This document shows positions 36,771-48,938 of a stretch of 64,000 nt of DNA, piece after piece. The notes below the pieces were generated by a model. That model did no database searches. It was not told where the DNA came from and was given only the letters and a program-made list of their open reading frames with translations. Where the stretch lies: NCBI GenBank assembly GCA_025201345.1, contig JAIXMG010000007.1:1264327-1328326 (forward strand). The letters are read 5' to 3'. This stretch comes from Thamnidium elegans (taxonomy: Eukaryota; Mucoromycota; Mucoromycetes; Mucorales; Mucoraceae). A program made the translations under genes and the position numbers. The first letter of the stretch is position 1. Each line of letters starts with the position of its first letter.

Positions 36771-38510
36771 TTAAAACAGTACAAAAGGATTACGTGGTAA
36801 ATTAAAAACGATTCTTTCTACATGGTTCACTTGAATGACAAGCGTATGTGTTCCTTTTATCTCTTGTTGTTGTTGTACGTATTTTATCCTTTTTTTTTCT
36901 TCTTTTTGCAATTGATATAATTCCTTCTTCTTTCCGTATTGATTTAATTCAATTATATCATGTCCTTCAATAAATACTTTTAAATAAACCAATGAATGTT
37001 TATCAAAATTTAATTTCGTCATGACTCTCAACTCTTTTAATCTGGCAGTCAGAATAACTACTTTTACTACTGTGCAAGCGCTACTTATAAAATCAAACAC
37101 AGATTGACTTTGTATTGTTACTTTTTCCATTTCCAATGTATCCAATACAGACCCTATTCCTTCTATTTCTTGTTCTTGATCTACATATAATACACATGAA
37201 CTTAATGATAAAAATTCCAATTTTTTATGCTGCTTTAAAAATGTATTGATTGGTACTTGTAATGGTTTACCCACCTCATAATCAATATCAGTAGATGGGT
37301 AAGTATTAATTGTAGTTAATCCCGTAAATTGTCCTAGTATTTCAACAAGGTCTGTATTTCCTACTGGAATAACCAGATCAACACGATATACTGAATGCCT
37401 TTGGTTTGACAGCGATAAATTACGCAACTCGGTCAAGTCTTGAGATTGGGAACTGTATTTTTCAAGTTGAATCGCAGTTTGATCAAACGCTTGTAACACA
37501 TTGGCTGATAAATGACACACATCTACATTGAATGTCTTTAACTGTTTACAATGTTGTACGATCTCAATCATATTCGATTCATATTCTATACTAGCTGGTG
37601 TAAATTGATTCATCTTTAATACTTCAATCTGCGGATATTTTTGTGCAATGTAACTTAGCCAATCTGGTATACTAATATCTTCATTTTCATAAAACGAATA
37701 TCGACTCCCTTGCATCTCTAATCTTTTTAACTGACTAACGGGTTTAGGTATAAACCCATCAGCTGTCGATCTATCTTCACCCAACGCAATATCTTCTAGG
37801 ATCAACGCTTCAATACTTGGCGCATTGTGGTGTAACAAGTCTAATTTTTTTAACGTCAATTTCGCTACAATCAATTTAAAATATTTTAGACCGGGTGCGT
37901 TCTTAAGTCCCATTAACAAGTGATCCATGACACCATCAGATGACTCCTCAGGCACGAGGTTAAAATTAAGATCGATTGTTGTCAAGTTGGGAAAATACCC
38001 AGATACCAAGATAGATCCTGTATACACATATTTCGTAAATTCACTAAGGCTTTCAAGTCTTGGCCAACTTTGAAATACCTCACTGGTTTGGTTAAAATAC
38101 CCTTCCCGTTCATAAGATTCTTCTTCTTCTTCTTCTTCTTCTTCTTCTTCTTCTTCTTCTTCTGGATCTTGTTCGTCTTGTTCGTAATCGGAAGAAAACA
38201 TGTCTACTTCGGCGGTAGCAAGTGAAAAGTTTAATAAGTTGGGAAAGTATTGAGGCCATTGTTTGATATGTGAGAACGTAATGCCGATCCCATTCACTTG
38301 CAATGATCGTACTGTGTTGCCAAGCGCTTTATGCTTTAGAAAAAAATTGATCGGGGCTTGGTGATCCTTGTCAATGTAGACTGTTTCATAAAGATTATAG
38401 TTACTAACGATGTTGTGCCAACTTTTACGCACACAAGCAAACTGGAACCGGGTTTCAAAGTCTAGAAAAGATGCTATCTGTAAAAAAGTTTCGCGTGGCA
38501 GTCTTTCCAT
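36771..38510 (-). CDS. F-box protein with LRR-like repeats
   Basis: Single exon, 579 residues. The N-terminus is a canonical F-box (MERLPRETFLQIASFLDFET ... CVRKSWHNIV), the Skp1-binding motif of SCF ubiquitin ligases. The remainder has irregular leucine-rich repeats typical of fungal F-box/LRR proteins (for example YFPNLTTIDLNFNL, LKRLEMQGS, LEFLSLSSC), presumed to bind the substrate. Residues about 116-132 are a pure glutamate run encoded by a (GAA)n tract that probably varies in length. The substrate is unknown. Confidence 0.85.
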   Translation of the reverse strand: MERLPRETFLQIASFLDFETRFQFACVRKSWHNIVSNYNLYETVYIDKDHQAPINFFLKHKALGNTVRSLQVNGIGITFSHIKQWPQYFPNLLNFSLATAEVDMFSSDYEQDEQDPEEEEEEEEEEEEEEESYEREGYFNQTSEVFQSWPRLESLSEFTKYVYTGSILVSGYFPNLTTIDLNFNLVPEESSDGVMDHLLMGLKNAPGLKYFKLIVAKLTLKKLDLLHHNAPSIEALILEDIALGEDRSTADGFIPKPVSQLKRLEMQGSRYSFYENEDISIPDWLSYIAQKYPQIEVLKMNQFTPASIEYESNMIEIVQHCKQLKTFNVDVCHLSANVLQAFDQTAIQLEKYSSQSQDLTELRNLSLSNQRHSVYRVDLVIPVGNTDLVEILGQFTGLTTINTYPSTDIDYEVGKPLQVPINTFLKQHKKLEFLSLSSCVLYVDQEQEIEGIGSVLDTLEMEKVTIQSQSVFDFISSACTVVKVVILTARLKELRVMTKLNFDKHSLVYLKVFIEGHDIIELNQYGKKKELYQLQKEEKKRIKYVQQQQEIKGTHTLVIQVNHVERIVFNLPRNPFVLF

Positions 38511-40137
38511 AATATATAAAGGGGGTCTATGTAGTTTTGGTTGGCGAAAAAAAAAATGTTTTTCATTATTATGTTCAAAGACCGCGTGAGAAGTGATATT
38601 AGAAGAGAGGGGGTTTTTATGGTTAGAGTACTTTTTGTTTATTTTTTATTTTGGCAGGGAAGTCGTGTAACATATTAGTAAGGTATACATCTTAATTTCC
38701 AAGTAGATGGTTTTACTATATGATGATCTTTCAGTACTTGGTTTAGAAGCGCTTGACGTTTACCTGTGTAAAAATGGTTAAATAGATCACATGAGCAAAT
38801 AGAACCTCTATTTAATAAGTATTTAAATAAATCACCTCTCTTCTAGTTACGTATATCAGTATTATTTTTTTTTATGCGCATCTTTTTACATTCTTCATTA
38901 TTACTCTTAGCAGTGTTGTTCTCTTTATGTTCGTATAAACGGATACGGTTCAAAGAAACCGCCGTACTTAAAATCATTTGTTACAAATGCTCAAATACGG
39001 TCTACCCCAATGTAATACCGTTAAGTTACAGCTGCCTTTTTTTTTTTTTAGCACTTTATAAAGGTATCCAAAAAAAAAAAAAAAAAAAAAAAAGTAACAC
39101 GGCACATTTTCTTTTCTGAACGTGTGTAAATAGAGCATGCACCCAAATCACCAATAAGGCGAAAGCGTGTCCTCCCAAAAAGTTACGAGTTCTGACAATT
39201 GCTGAAAGCTCTGTCAATATTCGTTTTTTTTGTGAAACAATTCATTTGATTAGCAGTGTCAGAAATCTTAGTCATTGAACAATTATCCATATCCTTTTCA
39301 AAGCTGTGTGAACTGATTCCTTCGAATTGTTGACTTGTCATCAGAAACTGCCGTACTAATTTTGAAACAAAGAAATCTTTTTGTCTCATCATTCAACTCG
39401 CTACACTAAACCAAGCTGACTTATTGAATGCTATGGAAGAGAGAAGTCCTCCCTCTTTACGAAAAAATCTTATCAAGGCATGGGAGGACGTTAGATTCAA
39501 TAAGTTGATCAATAAAAAAATAATAGAATAGTGGCGTCCCCCCACAATAAACTAATTAGTTAGATTTACTTCAGTGTATTAAGCTTGTACGGTCTGACCG
39601 AAAGATATAAGTGTGTTTATTATATTTCTTTATATATATTTTACATAGAAAACTCTCTTTCTCTCGCTTTTTTTTTATGATAAATATGCTAATATTATCC
39701 TATGAACATCTTGTTTTAAATCTCAAAGATCTTTGGGTATTAAACTTTCTTCCCCATATTTTATCCATTAGAAACCTAATTTTCTGTTCTAGTTAACGAA
39801 ATATGCTACTGGATAAACAATGAACCCCTTGTTTCCTGTTCCCCCTCCCTTCCTTCCACTCATTCATGCGCTGTAAATCATTTTATCGATCATTTTTTAA
39901 TTGAGTTGGGTGTTATGTAAACAAGGAAACTTTTTTTTTTTGTTTTATGCCATGTAATTTCCCGCAGTAGACAAAAATGAAATTCTACGGTAATGTGGGA
40001 GACTTTTCTCATCTATTTTCCCACAGCTTGTGTTACAGCAACGAATGATGCATGTGAGCAAGTATAAATTTATAAATTTATCCCCCCTTCTTTTTTCTTT
40101 ATTTACGATTTTTTTTTTTTTTTTTTTTTAGAGAATA
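38511..40137. other. intergenic with a possible coding relic
   Basis: No intact gene seen. T/A tracts surround 39030-39095 and 40110-40130. The relic at 39249-39533 is listed separately. Confidence 0.45.
39249..39533 (+). pseudogene. possible coding relic, unidentified
   Basis: One forward frame is protein-like across about 94 codons, interrupted by a single TGA near 39329. It includes LVIRNCRTNFETKKSFCLII and LLNAMEERSPPSLRKNLIKA. It has no start codon, no neighbouring exon I can find, and no family I recognise. It could also be chance. Confidence 0.25.
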
Positions 40138-40989
40138 ATGACCGTAAATACAGCAAATAAGCGTTTGCAAAGCTTAAAACATCATTTAGCCCCAAATGAT
40201 AATCCTCATTTTGAGTCACGTAAGTAATATTTAAAAGTTATAGAACCGAACTAAATAACTAATACATTTCCATTAGTTCGTTTGCATAGAAGACCAGACC
40301 AAGTACCTTATTTATCAAAATTAGATCCTCTACAATTTTTATTAAGAAGTGCTATGGTACACGCGCAAAGGACCGCTATCCTTCATCAAGGCCACAGTTA
40401 CACCTATTTAGAATTATCAAATCGTGTCAGATCACTTGCCAATGTTTTGATAGAAACATATAACGTTAAACCAGGAGATCGAGTAGCTGTTTTCTGTCAA
40501 AATATCCCTGCCTTCATGGACGCTCAATTTGCTATCCCAGCCATTGGAGCAATTATTGTTCCAGTCAATACGAGACTGGCAGCCAAAGAAGTCGATTATG
40601 TCCTCGAGCATTCGGAATCTAGTCTATTGATAGTGCAAGACGAACTTTCGGATCGACTTAGCCAAGCTTCAAGAGACAGACTTGCACACGTGATTCGTGT
40701 GGCTGATAGCGAGGACCGTACACAAGATCCTTACGAGCAACTTATTGCCGGTAGCAAGAACCAGTTATCTTGGAATGAATTTCCTACTCAGTATGATGAA
40801 AATGCAACCATCTCTATCAATTATACCTCAGGATCTACAGGAAAACCTAAGGGGGTTATGGTAAGTTATCGTGGGGCATATATGATGGCGATCGGTATGG
40901 CCATTCAAGATGGGCTCAGTTCAAAAACTGTCTTTTTATGGACTTTACCCATGTTTCATTGTAATGGTAAGAAAGAAATATATATATAT

Positions 40990-41046
<57 letters not shown>

Positions 41047-42321
41047 TAATAAAAAAAAAAGGTTGGGGATTCCCTTGGGCTATCGTGATGGTGGGTGGAA
41101 CACAAGTCATGTTGGCTAAACTGGATTATACTCGTATCTGGAAACTTCTCAAGGAACATGGCGTAACTCATTATAATGGAGCACCTACCGTTCAAAACGA
41201 AATATGTAATCATCCCGATGCCGTTAGACTGGGCCATACAATAAAGGCATATAGTGGAGGTAGTTTGTATAGAGTTAAATAAGAGAGCTATTATTCTAAA
41301 TATTTTTATTGTGATTAGGTTCTGCTTTATCCGCCACGTTAATTCGACGCATGAATGATCTTAACTTGGAGCCTACGCAAGTATACGGGCTTACTGAAAC
41401 GTATGGTCCTGCTGTGACAACGTACGATGTACATACATTGGATGATTATACAGAAGAAGAGAAATATGCACTTTTAGCTCGTCCGGGATTCGGTATTGTC
41501 ACTGCAGATGAGGTACGTGTCTTGAACGCTACTACCTATAAGGACGTTAAGCCTGATGGAAAAGAAATTGGTGAGATTTGTTTTACGGGTAACTTGGTTA
41601 TGAAGGGGTACTATAAAAACCCAGAAGAGACAGAAAAGTCCTTCCGTAACGGTGTTTATTGGTCTGGTGACCTTGCTGTTAGACATGCAGACGGTTCACT
41701 CGAGATTGTTGATAGAAGTAAAGATGTTATTGTCTCTGGTGGTGAAAATATCAGTTCCATTGAAGTAGAGAGTGTTATTTCTCAATTAGATAGTGTGAAC
41801 GAATGGTAATATATATATAATCAAGTATATTAAAAAAAAATCTTAATTTTTTTTTCTTAGTGCCATTGTTGCAGGACCAGACGATAAATGGGGTGAAAGA
41901 CCTGTTGCATTTGTTGTGGTCAAAAATAAAAGTATGTTACAAGCTCAAGAAGTTGTCGCTCATTGTAGAGATTCATTAGCTGGATATAAGGTAAAAAAAA
42001 AAAAAAATCATAGAAAAACTCATTGTCTTTTAAATTATAACACATCTCTCTTTAGTGTCCCTCCAAAGTTATTTTTATTGATCAATTGCCAAGAACAAGG
42101 TAAATATATCCTATCTATCTATAAAAATAAATATGCGTAATATCACTCCCTAACATGTGACTTTATTTTTTTATCCTTTTTTTTTTGGTAGTACTGGTAT
42201 GTAACTTATAAAAAAAAAAAGACACAGAATTTTATTAACCGTCATTTTATAATTAGGTAAAGTTCAAAAATACATTTTACGCGAAGACTTGTGGAAAAAC
42301 TATACGAAAAAAATTAATTAG
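40138..42321 (+). CDS. acyl-CoA synthetase / AMP-forming ligase
   Basis: Eight exons: 40138-40219, 40277-40966, 41062-41259, 41319-41805, 41861-41990, 42056-42099, 42192-42196, 42257-42321; 566 residues. ANL-superfamily motifs: P-loop-like YTSGSTGKPKGVM (about 210), YGLTETYGP, YWSGDLAVRHADGSLEIVDR, SGGENISSIEVES, and PRTSTGKVQKYILRED with the catalytic lysine. The sequence is closest to medium-chain fatty-acid or plant AAE-type ligases; the acyl substrate is not decidable. No C-terminal SKL-type peroxisomal signal (it ends KKIN). The intron after exon 2 contains a 52-nt T run. Exon 7 is only 5 nt and completes the A10 motif. Confidence 0.9.
42192..42196 (+). other. 5-nt microexon of the ligase gene
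   Basis: TACTG lies between GGTAG and GTATGT. Joining AG + TACTG + GT restores the codons for Ser-Thr-Gly in the conserved PRTSTGKVQ motif; without it the frame and the motif break. Confidence 0.75.
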
Positions 42322-44276
42322 GGTGGACGTATCATTCCATTGATTTTTTTTCTTCTCTAAAACAAATAAAAGCAAAACATGATAAAGTACATGCGCCATG
42401 AGTGTTTTTTTTTATGTGTTAATGACATACACGCACATAGGAAACAAGAAGAAGAAATATAGCTTTGCATTTAATTATATACCTTGGTAAAAAGATATAT
42501 ATATATAAAGTACGTTAAAAAACCATCCTATTGAGATGTAAGTGCAGATTCATCCTTATGATATATGGAAATACTAGTAAGAGAACTGCGAAATTTATAG
42601 TAAACGGAGCAGTACACATCACACGGATCACCACCCAACCTATCAGTATGTAAAAAATAACGCTCTCGAGCCTCATTAAGTATTCATTGGTATCAATATC
42701 AAGCAGGTATTCTGTATACTTGGATTTACTATCAATCTTTTTTGAGATTTGGAAAGTACTGGAAAAACTTTAAAAAAAAATCTTTGCTTGGGTAAATGTT
42801 GTTGCAGGTTTCGCGATCATGTCCAAAATTCTCTCGTGGGTAAATATCTTTTTTTTTTCAGCCGAATGGCAGTATTTAAAACATGGTTTTTGTTCGAGCG
42901 ATGCTTTCACGGTTTTCAAATTATGCTTATTTATTGTCAGCTCTTTATAGTAAACTTGAAGGGCAAGGTTGGCACCAGTCCTTGCAGTCCTTGATTAAAC
43001 TTTTACAAAGTAAGTTAAATATTTTTAAGATATATTTCGTAAGATAAGTTCATGTTTTTTTGACGACAAAAAAAAAAAGAAAAAGACACTGTTTAAAAGC
43101 GTATAGGTTTTTTTTTTTCCCTTTCTTTTGGCGTTAAATCAAGTTACATAACTACAAGTTAACATTATTTACAAAAAAAACAAGTAAATGTCATTTAAAT
43201 TACTAGACTTGCCTATTAGAAGATAAATATAAGCAGTAATAGATTAGTAGACAAGACAGACAGCATAAACATATTTGAGGGTTAACCTAAAAAAAAAAAA
43301 AAAAAACGCCATTGAATTATCAACCCGATAACGAAGGGATGAGAAACTATCTCAGATGGATGGAACTACTATTATAGCTACGTTTTCCTTGAAACACCCC
43401 CGGATTTACGTGGGTTTGGCTATTTTCAAATAGCAAAACCCGAGATTTTACACTTTCTACATGCGTAAAATAAGTTCATGTGAAAGAATTATGTAATTCC
43501 GGCGCAATTTCTTACTTTCATGCAAACTTATATTACTGTGTGGGTTATTTATATTCATGAACACGATTTGAATTAATGACATGAGTCTTAAAAGTGCAAT
43601 ATAAAAGAAAGACGATAGGGGGGGGGGGGGTTTGAGTACCATTATTACTATTACTATCACTATACACATTTTAAAGTATTCTCAAGACTAGAAGCGTACG
43701 TGACAGTATATATGCTAAATTCATCGAAATGTTTGTTGTAGGGAAAAAAAAAGTTTAACTCGAGAGAGGAGTTTAAGAAACTTATGATGTCGTTTTTTCT
43801 ATGGGCAGTTTATTTATATTTGTAAGCATGGTAGTGTTGAGCGTAACAGAGAAATAGAACAAGAGGTTTTCGATACCATTGATCTTACTGTAGCCGGTAC
43901 CGTTGTGTCTTAAGACGAAGAAAACAAAAAAAAAAATCTTGGAGTTTTTTTTTTAAAAAGAAAAGACATATAGTAAGATTTAGCACTGTCAGTTTGCACA
44001 GTGTTCAGCCCATTTATATAATACCACCTAGCTTTTCTTTACCTCGTTATTACGACACCTCTATTTATAGAATATACAGTGTAAAATATAAAATGCATGA
44101 ACGAGGTTCGATATGTCATAGCTATTTTTTACAACAGGTTTAAAGTAGCTTAACCTTTTCACCGAAAAAAACAAAACAAAAAACAACACTTTGGGTGGGT
44201 ATTAAAATTGAAACACAAATTTTTATATCCTCTTTCTCTTCCTTCTTTTCTTAATATTTCTTTATCGTAATTGAAT
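42322..44276. other. intergenic; possible coding relic and a hairpin
   Basis: Around 42884-43030 a forward frame reads MVFVRAMLSRFSNYAYLLSA then LYSKLEGQGWHQSLQSLIKL, protein-like but unplaced. A short perfect-looking hairpin is at 43412-43441. Otherwise AT-rich without genes. Confidence 0.4.
43412..43441. repeat. 30-nt hairpin palindrome
   Basis: GGGTTTGGCTATTT is followed after TC by AAATAGCAAAACCC. It is self-complementary over 14 positions with one mismatch. It may be a decayed transposon end; no target duplication was identified. Confidence 0.5.
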
Positions 44277-45539
44277 ATGGAACATGAAAGACAGCACGAT
44301 ATAACCTTTTCTTCCGCATGGTTAGAAGGTTCTTTAAGCGAAGAACAAATTGGCAGTTTAACTTCTCAACAATTGGAAAAGTAAACCTCCCAAAAAAAAA
44401 AACTTATTGTTGTTGCTATCGTTTATTAATCTTTTCTCTAGTTACAATAACCAATTAAAGTACAATCTGGAACACAAAGGTATTTTCATTACTTCATCAT
44501 CTAGGCATTTATATTGACATTGTATTCTTCCCTTTTCTATTTTTATTTTTATAAGGTCACGAATCACAACATGAGCTTATGGCCTTTATTTTATTATTTG
44601 CTTTATTTGCTTCACAGTTTCTAATCTTGTATTGGAAAAAGAAACACTATAAATCATACCAAACCATTAGTTTGGGTGGTCTTTATTTCTTTCCAGCATT
44701 ATTTGCCTTGTACTCTGGATGGTATCGTTTTTTGGTATTCTGGGCTTTATTTTCAATCTTGAACGGCGTTGGTAAAAAAGCTATTTTATATATATATATA
44801 TTCGTTCTCAAAGGATACATATACTTACTTTTCTGTTGTTTGCTGTTGTAATAGTTATTTATAAAGCATCAAGAAAGCCTTTGGAGTCTATGACACCTCG
44901 TATGGTTTACAAGTGGTTTACGGTACTTTATAATGTATCGTTTGTAATTGGTTTAATTGGTTATCTTATCATTCTTGGAGTATTTTTCGGTATCGCTGCC
45001 ATGTTTGGAATTGGCCCTGAATTTATTCAAGTTGGTATATTGTTACTTAGTTATGGTCTCTATTTTGGGTAAATATAATTGTAAATATACATATATGTAT
45101 ATATATATATGTTTTGGCTGACGATTAGGGGGAGTATAGTGTTTTGGGTAGAGATTTCGTAGAGATTTGTACGGATAGAATGGCAGCAACAATTGGTTAT
45201 TATTCAAAGGATGGATTACCTAGTAAATTTTTGAGCGAAGATATTTGTGCTGTTTGTGGACATGCAACTTCACATTCAACTGGTCGTATTGCGTTACATA
45301 ATGATCCAGCTGTGCGTCCCATGTTTGCTGACGATCCTGTACATCAATTGAGTTGTAAGCATGTTTTCCACGAGAAATGTATTCGTGGTTGGGTCATGAT
45401 TGGTAAAAAGGATATATGTCCTTATTGGTAAGAATAATATACAAGTATTGGATTTATTTCATTTAAACTGAACTTTTTATAAATATTTCTATTATTAGTA
45501 AGGAAAAGGTTGACCTTAAAGAGTTTAAGCGTAACCCGT

Positions 45540-45574
<35 letters not shown>

Positions 45575-45784
45575 TAGCTAATATTTATATGTATATATCT
45601 GTAGATGGGATACACAACAACAACTTTACCTCAATTTATTAGATGGTGTTCGTTACTTGGTAGTTTGGCAACCTGTAAGTAAATTAAATATCTACATGGA
45701 AATTTATAATAGCACTAACTACGGAGGTAATAGATTATTATTGGCGTGGTTCAACTCGCTTATTATATGTTTGATTTAGATTAA
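44277..45784 (+). CDS. RNF121: RNF121/RNF175-type multispanning RING E3 ligase
   Basis: Eight exons: 44277-44380, 44442-44479, 44556-44771, 44855-45068, 45140-45427, 45499-45537, 45605-45674, 45734-45784; 339 residues, near the 327 of human RNF121. About five hydrophobic segments occupy residues 45-190. The RING follows: DICAVCGHATSHS ... HQLSCKHVFHEKCIRGW ... CPYCKEKVDLKEF. The family's signature tail follows (RNPWDTQQQLYLNLLDGVRY, VVWQP) with a last membrane segment. In animals it acts in the ER/Golgi on quality control and trafficking of membrane proteins. The acceptor of exon 5 is GAGTATAG; an upstream AG would bring in a stop. Confidence 0.93.
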
Positions 45785-46602
45785 AAAAAAAAAGAGAGAA
45801 TAGATGAAAAAGAAAAAAAGTTTATATATCATAGAAACTAATCCGTAATAAATAATACACGTCAAAAAAAAAAAAAAAAAAAAATCTTTTTTTAAAGTGT
45901 AACCAGCTTTACTACCAATTTACGGATTTAGTGAAAAAATTTGTAGATTCTTGGCAGAAGAAAGTCAACCAGTAGAAAGTAACGACTTAATACGGAAGCA
46001 CCACCAAGAAGTCATTCACGTATAAAAGAACTATCAATATAAGAAGAGAAGTCATCATACGGTATACACCAAGAATGAATTAGTATAAAGACCATCAATT
46101 AAAGTATAATACATTATATATTCTTACCATGTAGAGCTTATAGTTTTTTTTTTACGCTCCTCACTAAATCCTTTAAATTGACGGCGGAGCGACTGTATCT
46201 TTGAGAGGTACCTTCGTCAATTTTGTAACCAATCATTTTAGAGTGTATTAATATGACACCACCAACATGATACCACCTTGGTTATTTTATATATTTTTTT
46301 TTAAAAAAAATAGAAATATATTTATTTACAACTAAACTAGCTTTAACATTTAATAGTCAAGGAAATAACAAAAAGGGATTTTCGTTTAACTCGAGAAAAC
46401 CTACACATTATATATTCTCGAGAAATAACAAGGGTAAAACTGCATGAATATGTTTAAATGAGTTAAACACCCCTACAAACACCCAATATGCTCCCTAAAA
46501 AAAAAAAAAAAACTTTTTTTTTCCGTTCATTTTTCTTTTTTTTTTATTTTTATTATTTGTTTTCTTATCTAGTTACCCCCCTCCGTTTCGGTGGCGCGTC
46601 AT
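45785..46602. other. intergenic before the PKA gene
   Basis: Two overlapping forward frames near 45897-46025 are open for 25-38 codons, too short to call. T9A8 tract at 46294-46310. Pyrimidine-rich sequence leads to the PKA start. Confidence 0.45.
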
Positions 46603-48103
<1,501 letters not shown>

Positions 48104-48938
48104 AAATAAATATAATTGGTATTTTGTATTGCACTGTAAAAGTATATATATAAAGGCATTTATTACTTTTTTTCTTTTTTTTTGTAAAAAAAAAATATAT
48201 ATATATGGTAGAATACTCACTTTTGTTTACTTAATATCATACGCCATAAACAAGTAATTAAAAATGAATAATTTGCGCCGCTACAGTATAACATCTCCTT
48301 TATTTATATTGGTATACTATAATCCAATTAACTAAGTAGTTGAGTATTTTTTATTTACTGAGGTTAGTATCTTGTATATGTGTAAAAAGTGACTTTCGCA
48401 CACATAATATTTTTTTTAAAAAAAAACAAACCCTCCTTTTTTTTTCTTTCTTTCTTTCCTTTTATAAAGATTTACCCAAATGTATATTTAATATATCCCA
48501 ATTTTTCCGCTCGTTCAATAGATGTATACACTTTCCTTTATACATTTCGTCTCCCTTCTACAAGCTTAATTCATCCGGTGGTGTCGTTGTTGTTGGAGGT
48601 GGCAAAAGGATGCACTCATTGTGAATTCCGGGTCTGTCCTTAGAGAAATCCCAAACGTACCACTACTTTATGCTGCCCAAGTAGTGGTTAACATATTTAA
48701 AATAAAAAAGAAATGACCTTTTAAACCTAACGGTGATTATTTTGTCACGTGAGATTTAAACTTAATTTTATTTCAGCTGGCTTTTTTTTTCCTTTCTTTC
48801 TTTTTTTTTTTTTCTTGCAAGCGAGATCAACTTAATTACCTAAAAGTCTTGTCATCTTATAAAAAAAGAAAAAAAAAAAGAAAAGAGAATATCTTGTAAT
48901 TTTTTTTTGTATAAAGCAGCAAACACAAAGAAAAGAAT
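48104..48938. other. intergenic between pkaC and set9
   Basis: Pyrimidine tracts (48433-48460 and 48781-48815) and a T8A9 self-complementary tract at 48410-48426. No gene seen. Confidence 0.5.

Noticed and set aside
41274..41282. Stop in the ligase frame after SGGSLYRVK
   Set aside because: It lies in an intron (41260-41318); splicing restores SGGSALSATLIRR, which fits the family.
45897..46025. Two overlapping open frames after the RNF121 gene
   Set aside because: 25-38 codons each, with no splice connection to the RNF121 gene, which already ends naturally at 45784.
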